Notes: a model not told the origin generated them from the sequence alone. Shown: positions 33,475-43,129, counted from the stretch's first letter. The stretch: 64,000 bases of DNA from Bacteroidales bacterium (GCA_017962445.1 JAGCVI010000023.1:62001-126000); one strand, 5' to 3'. Translations and numbers: made by a program.

Positions 33475-34905
33475 ATGGAACAGATAGACACGACGAAAGA
33501 GCTGGAAACGAAGCCGATAAAATCCCTTCTATGGCAGTATGCATTGCCTTCGGTGGCAAGCCAGGTGGTTACATCGGTGTACAACATCGTTGACAGCATA
33601 TTCCTTGGTCATAGTTCCGACGGCAATGGAAAACTCTATCTTGCCGCGCTTGCCATCACTTTTCCTGTGATGAACATCATTCATGCCTTTGGCTCGCTTG
33701 TCGGTGCAGGTTCCGCGGCCAGAATGAGCATTGTGCTTGGCCGCAAGGATGTTCGTTGGGCTGAGAAAATACTTGGCAACAGTGTGTTGCTAACATTCTT
33801 TTTCGGCTTTTTATTCGTGTCGGCCGGTTATATCTGGACTTCGCCCATTCTGTCGCTCTTTGGCAAGGATGCTTCGCAGGAAGCTCTTGGTTTTGCGTGT
33901 GAATATATGGACATTGTGTTGCCCGGCATGTTCCTCGTAACTCTGACCTTTAACCTTGTGGGACTTATCCGTTCTTCGGGCTACCCGATGAAGGGAATGT
34001 GGATAATGATAGGCGGTGCCATTGCAAATATTATTTTGGACTATCTGTTTATCAGTGTCTTCAACCTCGGCCTCAAAGGTGCGGCATGGGGTACGACAAT
34101 CTCAATGGGGCTTTCTGCTCTTGTGGCTGTACAGCATTTCATCAAGCCGTCGTCGTTCATACGATTTCGCTCGCATGCTTGGGCTCCAAAACTTTATATC
34201 TTCCGCAATATATTGGCCATTGGCATAAGTCCGTTTTCAATGAATTTCGCTGCTTTCGCTGTCGTTGCAGTTCTCAATGCCCAGCTTACACATTACGGCG
34301 GTGACGACGCTGTGGCAGTGTATGGAGTTGTAAACCGTGCGGCAGGATTGATAATTATGATGTTCCTTGGTGTGTGTCAGGCCATGCAACCCATTGCAGG
34401 ATATAACTACGGTGCACGTCGTACCGATCGATTGAGGGCAATATACATACTAACCATGAAGGTATGTTTGGCTCTCGGAATATTCGGAATGGCTGTGTCG
34501 TTGGTGTTTCCGCGAACCATTGTGGGCTGTTTCAATTCTGAGCCGGAGATACTTGCCATGGGAGCTCCGGCATTGCGCTACCTTATGGTCTTTGCACCTT
34601 TCATAGCGTTCACGATTGTCAATTCTCAACTTTTCCAATCTATCGACCAGCCGTGGATAGCCATTGTCACCAGTCTTTCGCGTCAGGTTATATTCCTAAT
34701 ACCTATATCGTTGATTCTTCCAGGGGTAATGTTCAGATATAATGGCGATGGAGTCACCGGTGTATGGCTTTCGTGCACCATATGCGACTTGCTTGGAGCG
34801 GTACTCTCGGCGTTTTTGCTTGTCACCCATCGCCAGGTGTTCCACGATGATTATGTGCCTCCTGTCCGCAAACCCCGCAAGGAGGTAGGTCCAACAAAAG
34901 AATAA
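33475..34905 (+). CDS. MATE family efflux transporter
   Basis: 476 residues with about 12 hydrophobic helices in two MatE halves. Marks: LLWQYALPSVASQVVTSVYNI at the start, GAGSAARMSIVLGRKD, and GVCQAMQPIAGYNYGARR opening the second half. MATE proteins export drugs or cationic metabolites by H+ or Na+ antiport. Basic cytoplasmic C-terminus. It belongs to a tight run of genes (30988-37042) with spacings of 2-20 bases. Confidence 0.93.
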   Translation: MEQIDTTKELETKPIKSLLWQYALPSVASQVVTSVYNIVDSIFLGHSSDGNGKLYLAALAITFPVMNIIHAFGSLVGAGSAARMSIVLGRKDVRWAEKILGNSVLLTFFFGFLFVSAGYIWTSPILSLFGKDASQEALGFACEYMDIVLPGMFLVTLTFNLVGLIRSSGYPMKGMWIMIGGAIANIILDYLFISVFNLGLKGAAWGTTISMGLSALVAVQHFIKPSSFIRFRSHAWAPKLYIFRNILAIGISPFSMNFAAFAVVAVLNAQLTHYGGDDAVAVYGVVNRAAGLIIMMFLGVCQAMQPIAGYNYGARRTDRLRAIYILTMKVCLALGIFGMAVSLVFPRTIVGCFNSEPEILAMGAPALRYLMVFAPFIAFTIVNSQLFQSIDQPWIAIVTSLSRQVIFLIPISLILPGVMFRYNGDGVTGVWLSCTICDLLGAVLSAFLLVTHRQVFHDDYVPPVRKPRKEVGPTKE

Positions 34906-34925
34906 CAAAATAAACGAAAATAATA

Positions 34926-36008
34926 ATGGAATCAATAACTAAAATAGTTCTTACCGGCGGGCCTTGTGCAGGAAAAACGACAGCCATGGCTCGTATTGTA
35001 GAGCATTTTTCAGGCATGGGCTACTATGTGCTCACCTTGCCTGAGGCTGCAACATTGTTTTCGCAGGCTGGTGTTGATTTCCTTACAGGTAATAGGCAGC
35101 TGTTTATTGAAAGTGAACGCCAGTTGATACAATTCCAACTCGAACTGGAAGACCGTATGGAACGCATTGCTGCTCTAAGCAACCGGAAGTCTTTGATAGT
35201 TTGCGACCGTGGCACAATGGATGTCAGGGCATATCTTGACGAAGATATGTGGAACGACCTGCTTGCGACTATGGGGAAGTCCGTCGTTGAGTTACGCGAT
35301 GCCCGCTACGCTGCGGTAATCCATTTGGTCACCGCAGCCAAGGGTGCCGAGAAATTCTATACCCTTGCCAATAATGCTGCGCGTAGCGAGACACCAGAGC
35401 AAGCATGCGCTATTGACGAACGTCTGATGGATGCATGGACTGGCCATCCTCATCTGCGTGTAATCGGTAACGACTGTGGTTTCGATGAGAAGATAAACCG
35501 TGTCTTGAAAGAGATTTCGCATGTTCTCGGCGTTCCGCAACCGATAGAGATTGAACGCAAGTATTTGGTTGAGAAAATTGCCGACATTCCTCACTGCAAC
35601 GTGAGCGATATAAGCCAGACCTACCTTATGCCAATCGACGGGCAGGAACGGCGCATCCGTTGTCGTGGTGAGAATGGACATAATGTATACTTTCTTACAA
35701 CCAAGGTCAGACTTGCTAAGGACCGCAATTATGAACGCGAATGCCAGATTTCGTCCAATCGCTATCAGGAGTTGCTCGCCGAGGCCAATCCGGCCAAACG
35801 AACAGTGCGAAAGAAGAGATGTTGCTTTTTGTGGGAAAACCAGTATTTCGAGCTTGATACGTTCATTGAACCAAAACTGGATCACATGTTGCTTGAGATT
35901 GAGGATGCCGAGGACGCTGCATCCGTCAAGTTCCCTCCGTTCCTGCGTATTGTAAAGGATGTGACCGGCAATCCCGATTATTATAATTCAAATATTGCAA
36001 AATACTGA
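34926..36008 (+). CDS. P-loop NTPase/kinase fused to a CYTH (triphosphate tunnel) domain
   Basis: 360 residues. The N-terminal half is a P-loop kinase-like domain (AAA_28/NadR-like): Walker A GGPCAGKT at 11-18, SLIVCDRGTMDVRAYLD as Walker B/DRG motif. The C-terminal half begins with EIERKYLV (208-215), the signature ExExK of CYTH domains, and contains many acidic and basic residues in paired strands (RRIRCRGENG, FLTTKVR, ERECQIS, ELDTFIEP, LLEIE), which would form the tunnel that binds triphosphates with metal. Plant TTM1/TTM2 proteins have a similar order of domains. Substrate unknown. It precedes murB by 5 bases. Confidence 0.88.
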   Translation: MESITKIVLTGGPCAGKTTAMARIVEHFSGMGYYVLTLPEAATLFSQAGVDFLTGNRQLFIESERQLIQFQLELEDRMERIAALSNRKSLIVCDRGTMDVRAYLDEDMWNDLLATMGKSVVELRDARYAAVIHLVTAAKGAEKFYTLANNAARSETPEQACAIDERLMDAWTGHPHLRVIGNDCGFDEKINRVLKEISHVLGVPQPIEIERKYLVEKIADIPHCNVSDISQTYLMPIDGQERRIRCRGENGHNVYFLTTKVRLAKDRNYERECQISSNRYQELLAEANPAKRTVRKKRCCFLWENQYFELDTFIEPKLDHMLLEIEDAEDAASVKFPPFLRIVKDVTGNPDYYNSNIAKY

Positions 36009-36013
36009 CAGAT

Positions 36014-37042
36014 ATGAACCCCGGACTTGAAATCAGGACAGATTATCCACTGCTTACGCTAAACACCTTTGGCATCAATGCTGTTGCAAGTCGTTTCGTC
36101 TCCCTTGCTAGCAGTGACGATTTCAAGAAGCTGATTGAGTCGGGACTGTTGCGTCGAGAACCTTTTTTCGTGCTAGGTGGTGGCAGTAATGTGGTGTTCT
36201 GTGGTGATTACAAAGGAGTTATTGTGCACCCGGTGAATAAGGGTATTCGCCTTCTGTCCAAAAGTACCGGCTGTGTCTATGTCGAGGCCGAGGCAGGCGA
36301 GGTGTGGAGTGATTTTGTTGATTATTGTATCGACAATCAATGGTTTGGTCTTGAGAATCTCGCTGGTATTCCAGGGTGTGTCGGTGCTTCGCCGGTGCAG
36401 AATGTAGGTGCCTATGGAAAAGAAGCAAAGGATTTTATCGACCGTGTTCATCTATTTGATATTCAGACAGGTGTGCAACTTTGGATGGATGCATCGCAAT
36501 GCGGGTTCGGCTATCGCTGGTCCGTTTTCAAGGGTGAAATGAAAAACCGTTTCTTAATCGACAAGGTGGTGTTCCGTCTTTCAACTGAATTCTGTCCTGA
36601 TTTGCAATATAAGGCTTTGTCGTCCGCTCTGAGTGAACGTGGAATTGACAGCCCAACTGCGCGTCAGTTGGCCGATACCGTCAAACAGGTACGAGATTCC
36701 AAACTTCCTGATCCAAAGAAAATTGGCAGTGCTGGCAGTTTCTTCAAAAATCCTGTTGTAAGTCGTGCCAAGGCTGAATCGCTTTTAGAAGACAATCCGG
36801 ATATGGTTGTTTTCCCGGTAGGCGATGCCGAATGCAAGCTTGCTGCAGGATGGCTTATCGAGCAATGCGGTTGGAAAGGTCGCACTATAGGTAATGTCGG
36901 TGTCTATGAAAAGCAGGCACTTGTGTTGGTCAACCGTGGAGGATGCAGTGGTGCTGAGGTCAAGGCATTGTCCGATGCAATAATTAATGATGTTGAATCA
37001 AGATACGGTGTCCGTCTTGAGTGTGAGGCGATATTTGTTTAG
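36014..37042 (+). CDS. murB: UDP-N-acetylenolpyruvoylglucosamine reductase MurB
   Basis: A 342-residue FAD enzyme making UDP-MurNAc for peptidoglycan. Family marks: LLTLNTFGINA, FFVLGGGSNVVFCGDYKGVI (FAD site), GLENLAGIPGCVGASPVQNVGAYGKE, FGYRWSVFK, and the catalytic-serine segment GSAGSFFKNPVV. It is the long (type I, E. coli-like) form. It lies in a tight run with the CYTH fusion upstream. Confidence 0.97.
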   Translation: MNPGLEIRTDYPLLTLNTFGINAVASRFVSLASSDDFKKLIESGLLRREPFFVLGGGSNVVFCGDYKGVIVHPVNKGIRLLSKSTGCVYVEAEAGEVWSDFVDYCIDNQWFGLENLAGIPGCVGASPVQNVGAYGKEAKDFIDRVHLFDIQTGVQLWMDASQCGFGYRWSVFKGEMKNRFLIDKVVFRLSTEFCPDLQYKALSSALSERGIDSPTARQLADTVKQVRDSKLPDPKKIGSAGSFFKNPVVSRAKAESLLEDNPDMVVFPVGDAECKLAAGWLIEQCGWKGRTIGNVGVYEKQALVLVNRGGCSGAEVKALSDAIINDVESRYGVRLECEAIFV

Positions 37043-37067
37043 TTTGAATAAATAAAAAATCAATATA

Positions 37068-37679
37068 ATGCACGATTACGAGAAATTTTGGCAGTGGTTT
37101 GCCGATAATAATGAAAAGTTGACAATGCTCAACGACTTGAGCGAAAAGGAACAGCAACAGCTTCTTGACTCTATGCAGAAGGCTCTTGATGAATATTGCG
37201 AAGGTCTGACCTATGAGATTGGCGAGCCTACGCCGTCGGGTCGCACCCTGACTTTCTCTGCCGAGGGAGACATAGACCTTTTCCGTTATGTTGTTGAGCT
37301 TACCGACAATGCTCCTGATATCGATTGGTGGGATTTTGTCGCTTTCAAGCAACCTAAAGGCAAGGATCTTAAGGTGACGTTCGATAAATATACTTTTGCA
37401 ACCAAGCAGATGTATTTCATGCAGCTGGAGAGCGAAGAAGAACCGGATATTCTTGGTGTGCGTATCGCTTTGCCCAATCCTGTCGACAATGACGACGACC
37501 AACTGGTTGGTGTGTATGTCACTCTGGAGGCTATGATTGGCGAGTTCGACTGTGCCACGCTTATAGGTTATCTCGACACCTGTGCCATCCCCGATGAACC
37601 TTTCAAGGCGGGTTTCCGTCCACTTGACGACTTCCCGGAATTTGTCGAATGGTTTAAGTGCCAGAGAGACAAGGAATAA
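37068..37679 (+). CDS. Conserved cytoplasmic protein of unknown function (DUF695-like)
   Basis: 203 acidic residues, no signal or membrane segment. It opens FWQWFADNNEKL and contains GLTYEIGEPTPSGRTLTFSAEGDIDLF and DIDWWDFVAFKQPKG. This pattern resembles a Bacteroidota family of unknown function with DUF695-like features; the resemblance is from memory and not certain. No catalytic motif is evident. It starts 25 bases after murB and ends about 120 bases before purA. Confidence 0.7.
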   Translation: MHDYEKFWQWFADNNEKLTMLNDLSEKEQQQLLDSMQKALDEYCEGLTYEIGEPTPSGRTLTFSAEGDIDLFRYVVELTDNAPDIDWWDFVAFKQPKGKDLKVTFDKYTFATKQMYFMQLESEEEPDILGVRIALPNPVDNDDDQLVGVYVTLEAMIGEFDCATLIGYLDTCAIPDEPFKAGFRPLDDFPEFVEWFKCQRDKE

Positions 37680-37800
37680 ACCAAAATTGCAAATAATTCA
37701 AATATTTTTACTATTTTCGTATTGTTTTTGTGTGACATGATTAGTGTGTTTTATATGTGTAATTTATTTGAATTTAATAAAATACAATAATATTTAAGAA

Positions 37801-39093
37801 ATGAGTAAAGTAGATGTTTTGTTAGGTTTGCAGTGGGGTGACGAGGGAAAAGGCAAGATTGTCGATGTCTTGACACCCGATTATGATGTCATTGCTCGTT
37901 TTCAGGGTGGCCCCAATGCAGGTCATACCCTTGAGTTCAACGGCATCAAGCATGTCCTTCATATCATTCCGTCCGGTATTTTCCATAAGGCGAAAATCAA
38001 TGTTATAGGCAATGGCGTTTTGATTGAGCCTGCCATTTTCAGAGATGAAATTGTGGCTCTGCGCCAGAAGGATGTTGAACCTACAGACAACTTGTATGTC
38101 TCAAAGAAGGCACATCTCATCCTGCCGTCGCATCGTCTGCTCGATGCAGCCAACGAACAAGCAAAGGGCAATGCCAAGATAGGCTCGACGCTTAAAGGTA
38201 TCGGACCGGCTTATACTGACAAAATAGCCCGTACAGGTATTCGTGTCGGCGACATTCTGGAATTCGACTTCCGCGAGAAATACCAGCTGCTTAAATTCCA
38301 GCATATACAGCTTGCCAAGACTCTAAACTTTGATGTGGATTCGTTCCGTATCAACAACATGACACTCGACGAGTATGAGGCTGTATGGATGGATTCGCTC
38401 GATACTTTACGTAAATTCAAGCTGATTAACAGTGAGTATTTCATCAACCGTTGCCTCAAGGAAGGCAAGCGTGTTTTGGCTGAGGGTGCCCAGGGCTCGA
38501 TGCTTGACATCGATTTTGGCAGCTATCCGTTCGTGACCTCGTCGTCGACCATCACCGCCGGAGTATGCTCAGGACTTGGCGTGGCTCCGTCGTCGATAGG
38601 GAAGGTGATGGGTATCACCAAGGCTTATTGCACCCGTGTCGGTGCAGGTCCGTTCCCCACTGAATTGTTTGACGAGACAGGTCGTACTCTTTGCGAGTTG
38701 GGCCACGAATACGGTGCAACCACAGGACGTTCACGCCGTTGTGGATGGATTGACATACCTGCACTGCGTTATGCATGTATGCTCAACGGTGTTTCCGACC
38801 TCATCGTCACAAAACCTGATGTGATGAATGACTTCGACGAGATAAAGATGTGTACCGATTACATCATCAACGGCGAAGAAACCGATGAAATCCCGTTCGA
38901 ATTCAACGAGGTGGAGATTACTCCCAAGTTGGCCGTTTTCAAAGGCTGGAAGCAATCGATTGCCGATGCAGGGAAATATGAAGAGCTCCCCGTTCAGCTG
39001 CGTGATTATCTGTCTGTTATCGAGGAAAAAACAGGCGTGCGCATCATGATGGTATCAGTCAGTCCTGATCGCAAAGATGTAATTTTCAGATAA
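37801..39093 (+). CDS. purA: Adenylosuccinate synthetase
   Basis: A 430-residue enzyme converting IMP, aspartate and GTP to adenylosuccinate in AMP synthesis. Marks: GLQWGDEGKGKIVD (P-loop, 9-22), FQGGPNAGHTLEF, STLKGIGPAYTDKIAR, EGAQGSMLDIDFGSYPFVTSS, TKAYCTRVGAGPFPTEL, ATTGRSRRCGWID. Full length. The 120-base A+T-rich spacer upstream holds no riboswitch I can recognise. Confidence 0.98.
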   Translation: MSKVDVLLGLQWGDEGKGKIVDVLTPDYDVIARFQGGPNAGHTLEFNGIKHVLHIIPSGIFHKAKINVIGNGVLIEPAIFRDEIVALRQKDVEPTDNLYVSKKAHLILPSHRLLDAANEQAKGNAKIGSTLKGIGPAYTDKIARTGIRVGDILEFDFREKYQLLKFQHIQLAKTLNFDVDSFRINNMTLDEYEAVWMDSLDTLRKFKLINSEYFINRCLKEGKRVLAEGAQGSMLDIDFGSYPFVTSSSTITAGVCSGLGVAPSSIGKVMGITKAYCTRVGAGPFPTELFDETGRTLCELGHEYGATTGRSRRCGWIDIPALRYACMLNGVSDLIVTKPDVMNDFDEIKMCTDYIINGEETDEIPFEFNEVEITPKLAVFKGWKQSIADAGKYEELPVQLRDYLSVIEEKTGVRIMMVSVSPDRKDVIFR

Positions 39094-39186
39094 TCGCCAT
39101 ACGTTGCGAATAAAAAAATATATAGTGTGAAATAATAATTTTAACATTTCGCCGTTTCTATTGCGAAACTTTTAAATGATACAATA

Positions 39187-40230
39187 ATGAAAAAATTTCT
39201 TCTTGTAGCATTGATGTGCCTGCCTCTGCTTGCTACTGCGCAGACCAAGGTTAAGGAAACTGATGTTCCTAAGTCGGTGTTGCTCGCTTTGGAGAAAACC
39301 TATGATTCTTACAAGGTGAAAACATGGTATCAGGCTCCAGGTCAGTATATTGCCGAGTTTGTCACCGATGGTCAGCACGGACGTTGCTATTTCACGGCCG
39401 GAGGCGATTGGCAGTATAGTTCGTTCCCTGTCGACCTCTCGGAATGCCCCACAATGATGAATACCTATTTTGTCAATAATTATCCTGGCTACCGTATCCG
39501 TTCCACTGAATATATAGAGGAGATGAGCGGCGATAACTACTATCGTCTGGTCATTGTCAAGAAAGGTATCGGTTCGGCTGATTGTGAGTTGATTTTCGAT
39601 ACTCGCGGAAAATTGCAGCGTTCCACTGCACCCGATCCAGATGTGGTAAAGAAGGACTATTATACTCACGCAAATCCTGAAGATGTGACGACGGATGAGG
39701 AGACTTCCAAGACAAAGAAATCTGACAAGAAACGCCCGAAACCTGTCGAGGACGTTCCCGAAGTTGAGGCTTTCACTCCGTCTGAAGCCATTGCAGCCAA
39801 TTTTGCAAAGCGTTACCCTGCCACTCGTCTGAGTGCAGGTCCCGACTGGTATGAGCGTGACAATGGTGAATGCGTGGCCTACTACGCCAACAACCAGAAA
39901 AACAAGTTCGAGGCTGTCTACAGCATGACCGACGAGAAGCTTATTAAGACAGGCAAGGTTCTTGACAAGGATCGTTACAAAAGTGCCATCATCAAATACC
40001 TGAACGAGAAGTTTAAGGGCGAGAAATACAAGGTTGAGAAAATGGTCGTCTATGAGTTCGACTCCAAGTATCGCGGAGCCGACGGCAAGAAACCCAAACC
40101 TTACACCTATGTCGTCGTAAGTCAGAAAGCCTCTGGACATACTTTGAAGTACACCCGTATGGAATTCGACAATGCAGGCAAGTTTACAGGCCTGCTGGCT
40201 CAGCCGCTTGACGAACGCGATGTTCAGTAA
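39187..40230 (+). CDS. Secreted protein with PepSY-like repeats
   Basis: 347 residues with signal peptide MKKFLLVALMCLPLLATAQ. Two similar halves are joined by a Lys/Glu-rich linker (about 170-195). Each half has the helix-plus-sheet pattern of PepSY-like (beta-lactamase-inhibitor-like) domains: VPKSVLLALEKTYDSYKVKTWYQAPGQ-type opening in half 1 and AIAANFAKRYPATRLSAGPDWYERD in half 2. Such proteins are common in the Bacteroidota periplasm with unknown targets. A bidirectional terminator follows. Confidence 0.8.
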   Translation: MKKFLLVALMCLPLLATAQTKVKETDVPKSVLLALEKTYDSYKVKTWYQAPGQYIAEFVTDGQHGRCYFTAGGDWQYSSFPVDLSECPTMMNTYFVNNYPGYRIRSTEYIEEMSGDNYYRLVIVKKGIGSADCELIFDTRGKLQRSTAPDPDVVKKDYYTHANPEDVTTDEETSKTKKSDKKRPKPVEDVPEVEAFTPSEAIAANFAKRYPATRLSAGPDWYERDNGECVAYYANNQKNKFEAVYSMTDEKLIKTGKVLDKDRYKSAIIKYLNEKFKGEKYKVEKMVVYEFDSKYRGADGKKPKPYTYVVVSQKASGHTLKYTRMEFDNAGKFTGLLAQPLDERDVQ

Positions 40231-40235
40231 TAAAA

Positions 40236-40267
40236 TAAAAACTCACCGAATTCGGTGAGTTTTTTTA
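40236..40267. terminator. Bidirectional terminator between convergent genes
   Basis: A perfect palindrome, 40237-40250 with 40251-40264, centred on GAATTC and flanked by A and T runs; it serves the PepSY-like gene (+) and the nitroreductase gene (-). Confidence 0.9.
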
Positions 40268-40268
40268 T

Positions 40269-41015
40269 TTATTCATTCATCATCCCTGCCTGTTCCACGA
40301 ATTCAAGCAGGGATTTTGATATTGCTATGTTGTCTCTCTTGGGATAGCGGATTTTGGTGAAAATCTCAGCCAAATTGCGGGTTCCGTTCTGGCGTACCAT
40401 CTCCTGATTGAAGGGGAATTCTTCGCGTATTTTATGTACACGTTCGATGTCATTGTCGCTGTAGTCATGGTAGTGCTCCTGATGAACAACACCTTCTAAT
40501 GGCAGACGCTCACTGAGGGCGGGCTGCTCGTCAGGGTAACCCATGCAAAGCGTGACAACCGGAACCACCCCTTTGGGCAGTTGCAGCAGTTCTGCTATGG
40601 CCTTGGTGTTGTACATCACTGTGCCAAGATAACAGAAACCAAGTCCTTCGGCTTCGGCGGCAACACAGATGTTCTGTGCGGCCAGCGACGCGTCGACGGT
40701 GCCCGACATCAGCCACAGAAAATTGTCGTATGGCTCGTCGCACCCACGCAGTCTGCACCAATGGTGGTAACGGTTTACATCCACACATATGGTCAGGAAA
40801 GCCGCTGCCGTTGCTCCTTGTCCGTAGTGCAGTTTCGACAAGGCTGATATGTTGTCTTTTTCTTGAGTAACGATAATGCTGTATATCTGCATGTTGCCAG
40901 TGTTTGAGGCACGCATGCCGCATTCCAGTATGCGGTTCATTTTGTCGGTCTCGATGGCAATATCCTTGAATTTACGTACGCTGCGATGATTGTTTAAAAG
41001 TTCGATGGTATCCAT
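40269..41015 (-). CDS. NfsA-like nitroreductase family flavoprotein
   Basis: 248 residues. Nitroreductase marks: NNHRSVRKFKD (FMN-phosphate binding, 7-17), CGMRASNTGNMQ, GTVDASLAAQNICVAAEAEGLGFCYLG, and VPVVTLCMGYPDE. The C-terminal extension resembles NfsA/FRP-type reductases, which reduce nitro compounds or flavins with NAD(P)H. Natural substrate unknown. Transcribed alone on the minus strand. Confidence 0.92.
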   Translation of the reverse strand: MDTIELLNNHRSVRKFKDIAIETDKMNRILECGMRASNTGNMQIYSIIVTQEKDNISALSKLHYGQGATAAAFLTICVDVNRYHHWCRLRGCDEPYDNFLWLMSGTVDASLAAQNICVAAEAEGLGFCYLGTVMYNTKAIAELLQLPKGVVPVVTLCMGYPDEQPALSERLPLEGVVHQEHYHDYSDNDIERVHKIREEFPFNQEMVRQNGTRNLAEIFTKIRYPKRDNIAISKSLLEFVEQAGMMNE

Positions 41016-41149
41016 TGTTTATTTTTTTTTGAAAAACGAGATTGCCTGCTTTTTATTGTAACTATAAAACAAAACAGATAATGCGTATTCTTACAAAATA
41101 ATAGAATGAAAACAGCTTCTCAACGAGCCTGCACATTGGAAAAAAAGTG

Positions 41150-41157
41150 TAAATTTG
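41150..41157 (+). promoter_or_regulatory. Putative -7 element (TAAATTTG) of the upxY-trk operon
   Basis: Consensus match 37 bases before ATG 41194; only a weak TTGG upstream. Confidence 0.6.
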
Positions 41158-41193
41158 CATTTTATTTTAAAGTAATAAAAACTATATATAACC

Positions 41194-41748
41194 ATGTTGT
41201 CATCTGAACCTCAATGGGTTGCCGTATATACTAATCCGCGTGCCGAAAAGAAAGTGGAGAAAAATCTGAAGGAGGCTGGATTCGAGGCCTACTTGCCGTT
41301 GCGTCGCGAGCTTCACACATGGAGTGACCGCAAAAAGTGGGTGGAGATGCCGTTGCTGAAGTCATACGTGTTTGTCAGAATTACTAAAATCCAGCTTGAT
41401 TCTATGCGTGCGGTCCCAGGCATCTCGTTTGTCATATCTTTCAAAAAAGAGGTGGCAACCATTCCCGACCGCGAAATTCAGATGATTAAGGATTTCCTTG
41501 CCGCCGAGGTCGATGTGCAGGTGCGCACAGTGGAGCGGTTAAAACGAGGCACGCATGTGCGCATCCATTCCGGTCCGCTGGAAGGCAAGGAGGGTATGCT
41601 GGTGAGCGACTGCGAGGATGGCAACTTCGCTGTCGAGATAACAGGTATCAGCATGGCCATGATTGTCCATATCGACCGCGATTTGATGGAGGAAATTGTT
41701 GAGGACGAGACAGCTAAACAGAAAAGCAAGAAATACACGATACGATGA
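41194..41748 (+). CDS. UpxY/NusG-family transcription antiterminator
   Basis: 184 residues. The N-terminal NGN domain (WVAVYTNPRAEKKVEKNLKEAGFEAYLPLR, about 8-100) and C-terminal KOW domain (RLKRGTHVRIHSGPLEGKEGML, about 118-160) define a NusG paralogue. The form matches the UpxY/LoaP/RfaH specialists, which load on RNA polymerase at particular operons and prevent early termination. Bacteroides UpxY proteins usually lead capsule operons; this one is coupled to trkA (its stop overlaps the trkA ATG by 4 bases). Whether it acts on this operon or elsewhere is unknown. Confidence 0.9.
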   Translation: MLSSEPQWVAVYTNPRAEKKVEKNLKEAGFEAYLPLRRELHTWSDRKKWVEMPLLKSYVFVRITKIQLDSMRAVPGISFVISFKKEVATIPDREIQMIKDFLAAEVDVQVRTVERLKRGTHVRIHSGPLEGKEGMLVSDCEDGNFAVEITGISMAMIVHIDRDLMEEIVEDETAKQKSKKYTIR

Positions 41749-43088
41749 ATATAATTATCGCCGGCGATGGCGAGGTGGGCTTCTATCTTGCCAAGTCGCT
41801 AACGCAGCTTGATTACAACATCACTGTTGTAGACCCCAACTCGGAATTGTTGCAACATCTGGAGAAGGAAACAGACCTTCTGACAATTGTTGGCGACTCG
41901 ACATCGCCAAAGGTTCTTGAGGATGCCAATGTGGAGAACTGTGATCTGTTCCTATCGGTTCTGCATGATGAGTCTATAAATCTTGTTACCTGTATTCTGG
42001 CCAAGAAATTGAAAGCCAAGAAGACTGTAGCCCGCATCACTAATGCTGAACTTTTGTCGCCAAAACACCGCGAGATGTTTCGCGACCTTGGCGTGGACGA
42101 GATGGTGTGTCCAGAACGTATTGCGGCCAAGGAAATCACCAACCTGCTGAACCACACGGTTGCCACTGAGTTCTTTGATTTCAGTGGTGGTTTGTTGACG
42201 ATGTACCTTATAAGGCTCGACGCACAGTCGTCGGTGACTGGCAAGTCGGTCAGGGAGTTGTCGCAGATTTACACCACATTACAGGTTCGTATTGTCGCTA
42301 TATTGCGCAACGGCGACACCATAATACCGCATTCTGACACGGTATTCCAGTCTGGTGATATGGCCTATATCATCAGCAAGGCCAACCAGATGGACACCGT
42401 CAAGCAGCTGGCTGGCAGTACGGAGTTCGATATCCGTAATATCATGATTGCCGGTGGTGGACGTATAGGTCGCTATGCTGCATTGACGCTTGAGGACGAA
42501 AAACGCATAACACTTGTGGAAGAGGATCGCAAACGTTGCGAAGACCTTAGTGCGATACTCTCAAAGACCCTTATTATCAACGGCGATGCTACCGATATCG
42601 AGTTGTTGAAGGAAGAGGGCCTCGCCAACAACGATGCTTTCATTGCTGTCACCGATTCGTCTGAAACCAATGTGCTTACCTGTCTGCATGCTCGCCGCTT
42701 TGGTATCCACAAGACAATTGCACTTGTCGAGAATACCGGATTTATCAATATATCGCAAGATATCGGTATCGACACCATCATCAATAAGAAACTCATCACT
42801 GCCAGTTACATAGCACGTTTTATCGTGAAGGGCGATGCCGTGAGCAGCAAGTGGTTGAGTGGTACCAATGCAGAGCTTATTGAGTTTGTTGTTGGACACA
42901 ATTCGGCCGCCTCAAAGGCCACTATAGGTGAACTGAAGTTGCCTGCCGGCAAGGCCACCATAGGTGGCATCATCCGTGGTCGTGAAACATTGCTGCCTAC
43001 GCGCGACACACAGCTCAAGGAGAAAGACAAAGTGGTGGTGTTTACTTTGCCTGATGTCATGGACAAAGTCTCTAAATTGTTTGATTGA
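41745..43088 (+). CDS. trkA: Trk potassium uptake regulator TrkA
   Basis: A 447-residue cytoplasmic gating subunit of Trk channels. Two RCK units, each with an NAD-binding Rossmann fold and a C-lobe: NIIIAGDGEVGFYLAKSL at residues 2-19 and NIMIAGGGRIGRYAALTL near 230. Acidic strand ends (VVDPNSELL, LVEEDRKRC) fit nucleotide binding. Full length for TrkA. Start overlaps the upxY stop (ATGA). Confidence 0.96.
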   Translation: MNIIIAGDGEVGFYLAKSLTQLDYNITVVDPNSELLQHLEKETDLLTIVGDSTSPKVLEDANVENCDLFLSVLHDESINLVTCILAKKLKAKKTVARITNAELLSPKHREMFRDLGVDEMVCPERIAAKEITNLLNHTVATEFFDFSGGLLTMYLIRLDAQSSVTGKSVRELSQIYTTLQVRIVAILRNGDTIIPHSDTVFQSGDMAYIISKANQMDTVKQLAGSTEFDIRNIMIAGGGRIGRYAALTLEDEKRITLVEEDRKRCEDLSAILSKTLIINGDATDIELLKEEGLANNDAFIAVTDSSETNVLTCLHARRFGIHKTIALVENTGFINISQDIGIDTIINKKLITASYIARFIVKGDAVSSKWLSGTNAELIEFVVGHNSAASKATIGELKLPAGKATIGGIIRGRETLLPTRDTQLKEKDKVVVFTLPDVMDKVSKLFD

Positions 43089-43129
43089 TATATTAACGTG
43101 ATAGTGTAATTGCGTAAGAATCTGACCTT

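Noticed and set aside
37680..37800. Purine or other riboswitch upstream of purA
   Set aside because: A+T-rich spacer without the conserved stems of known purine-related riboswitches that I can recognise.
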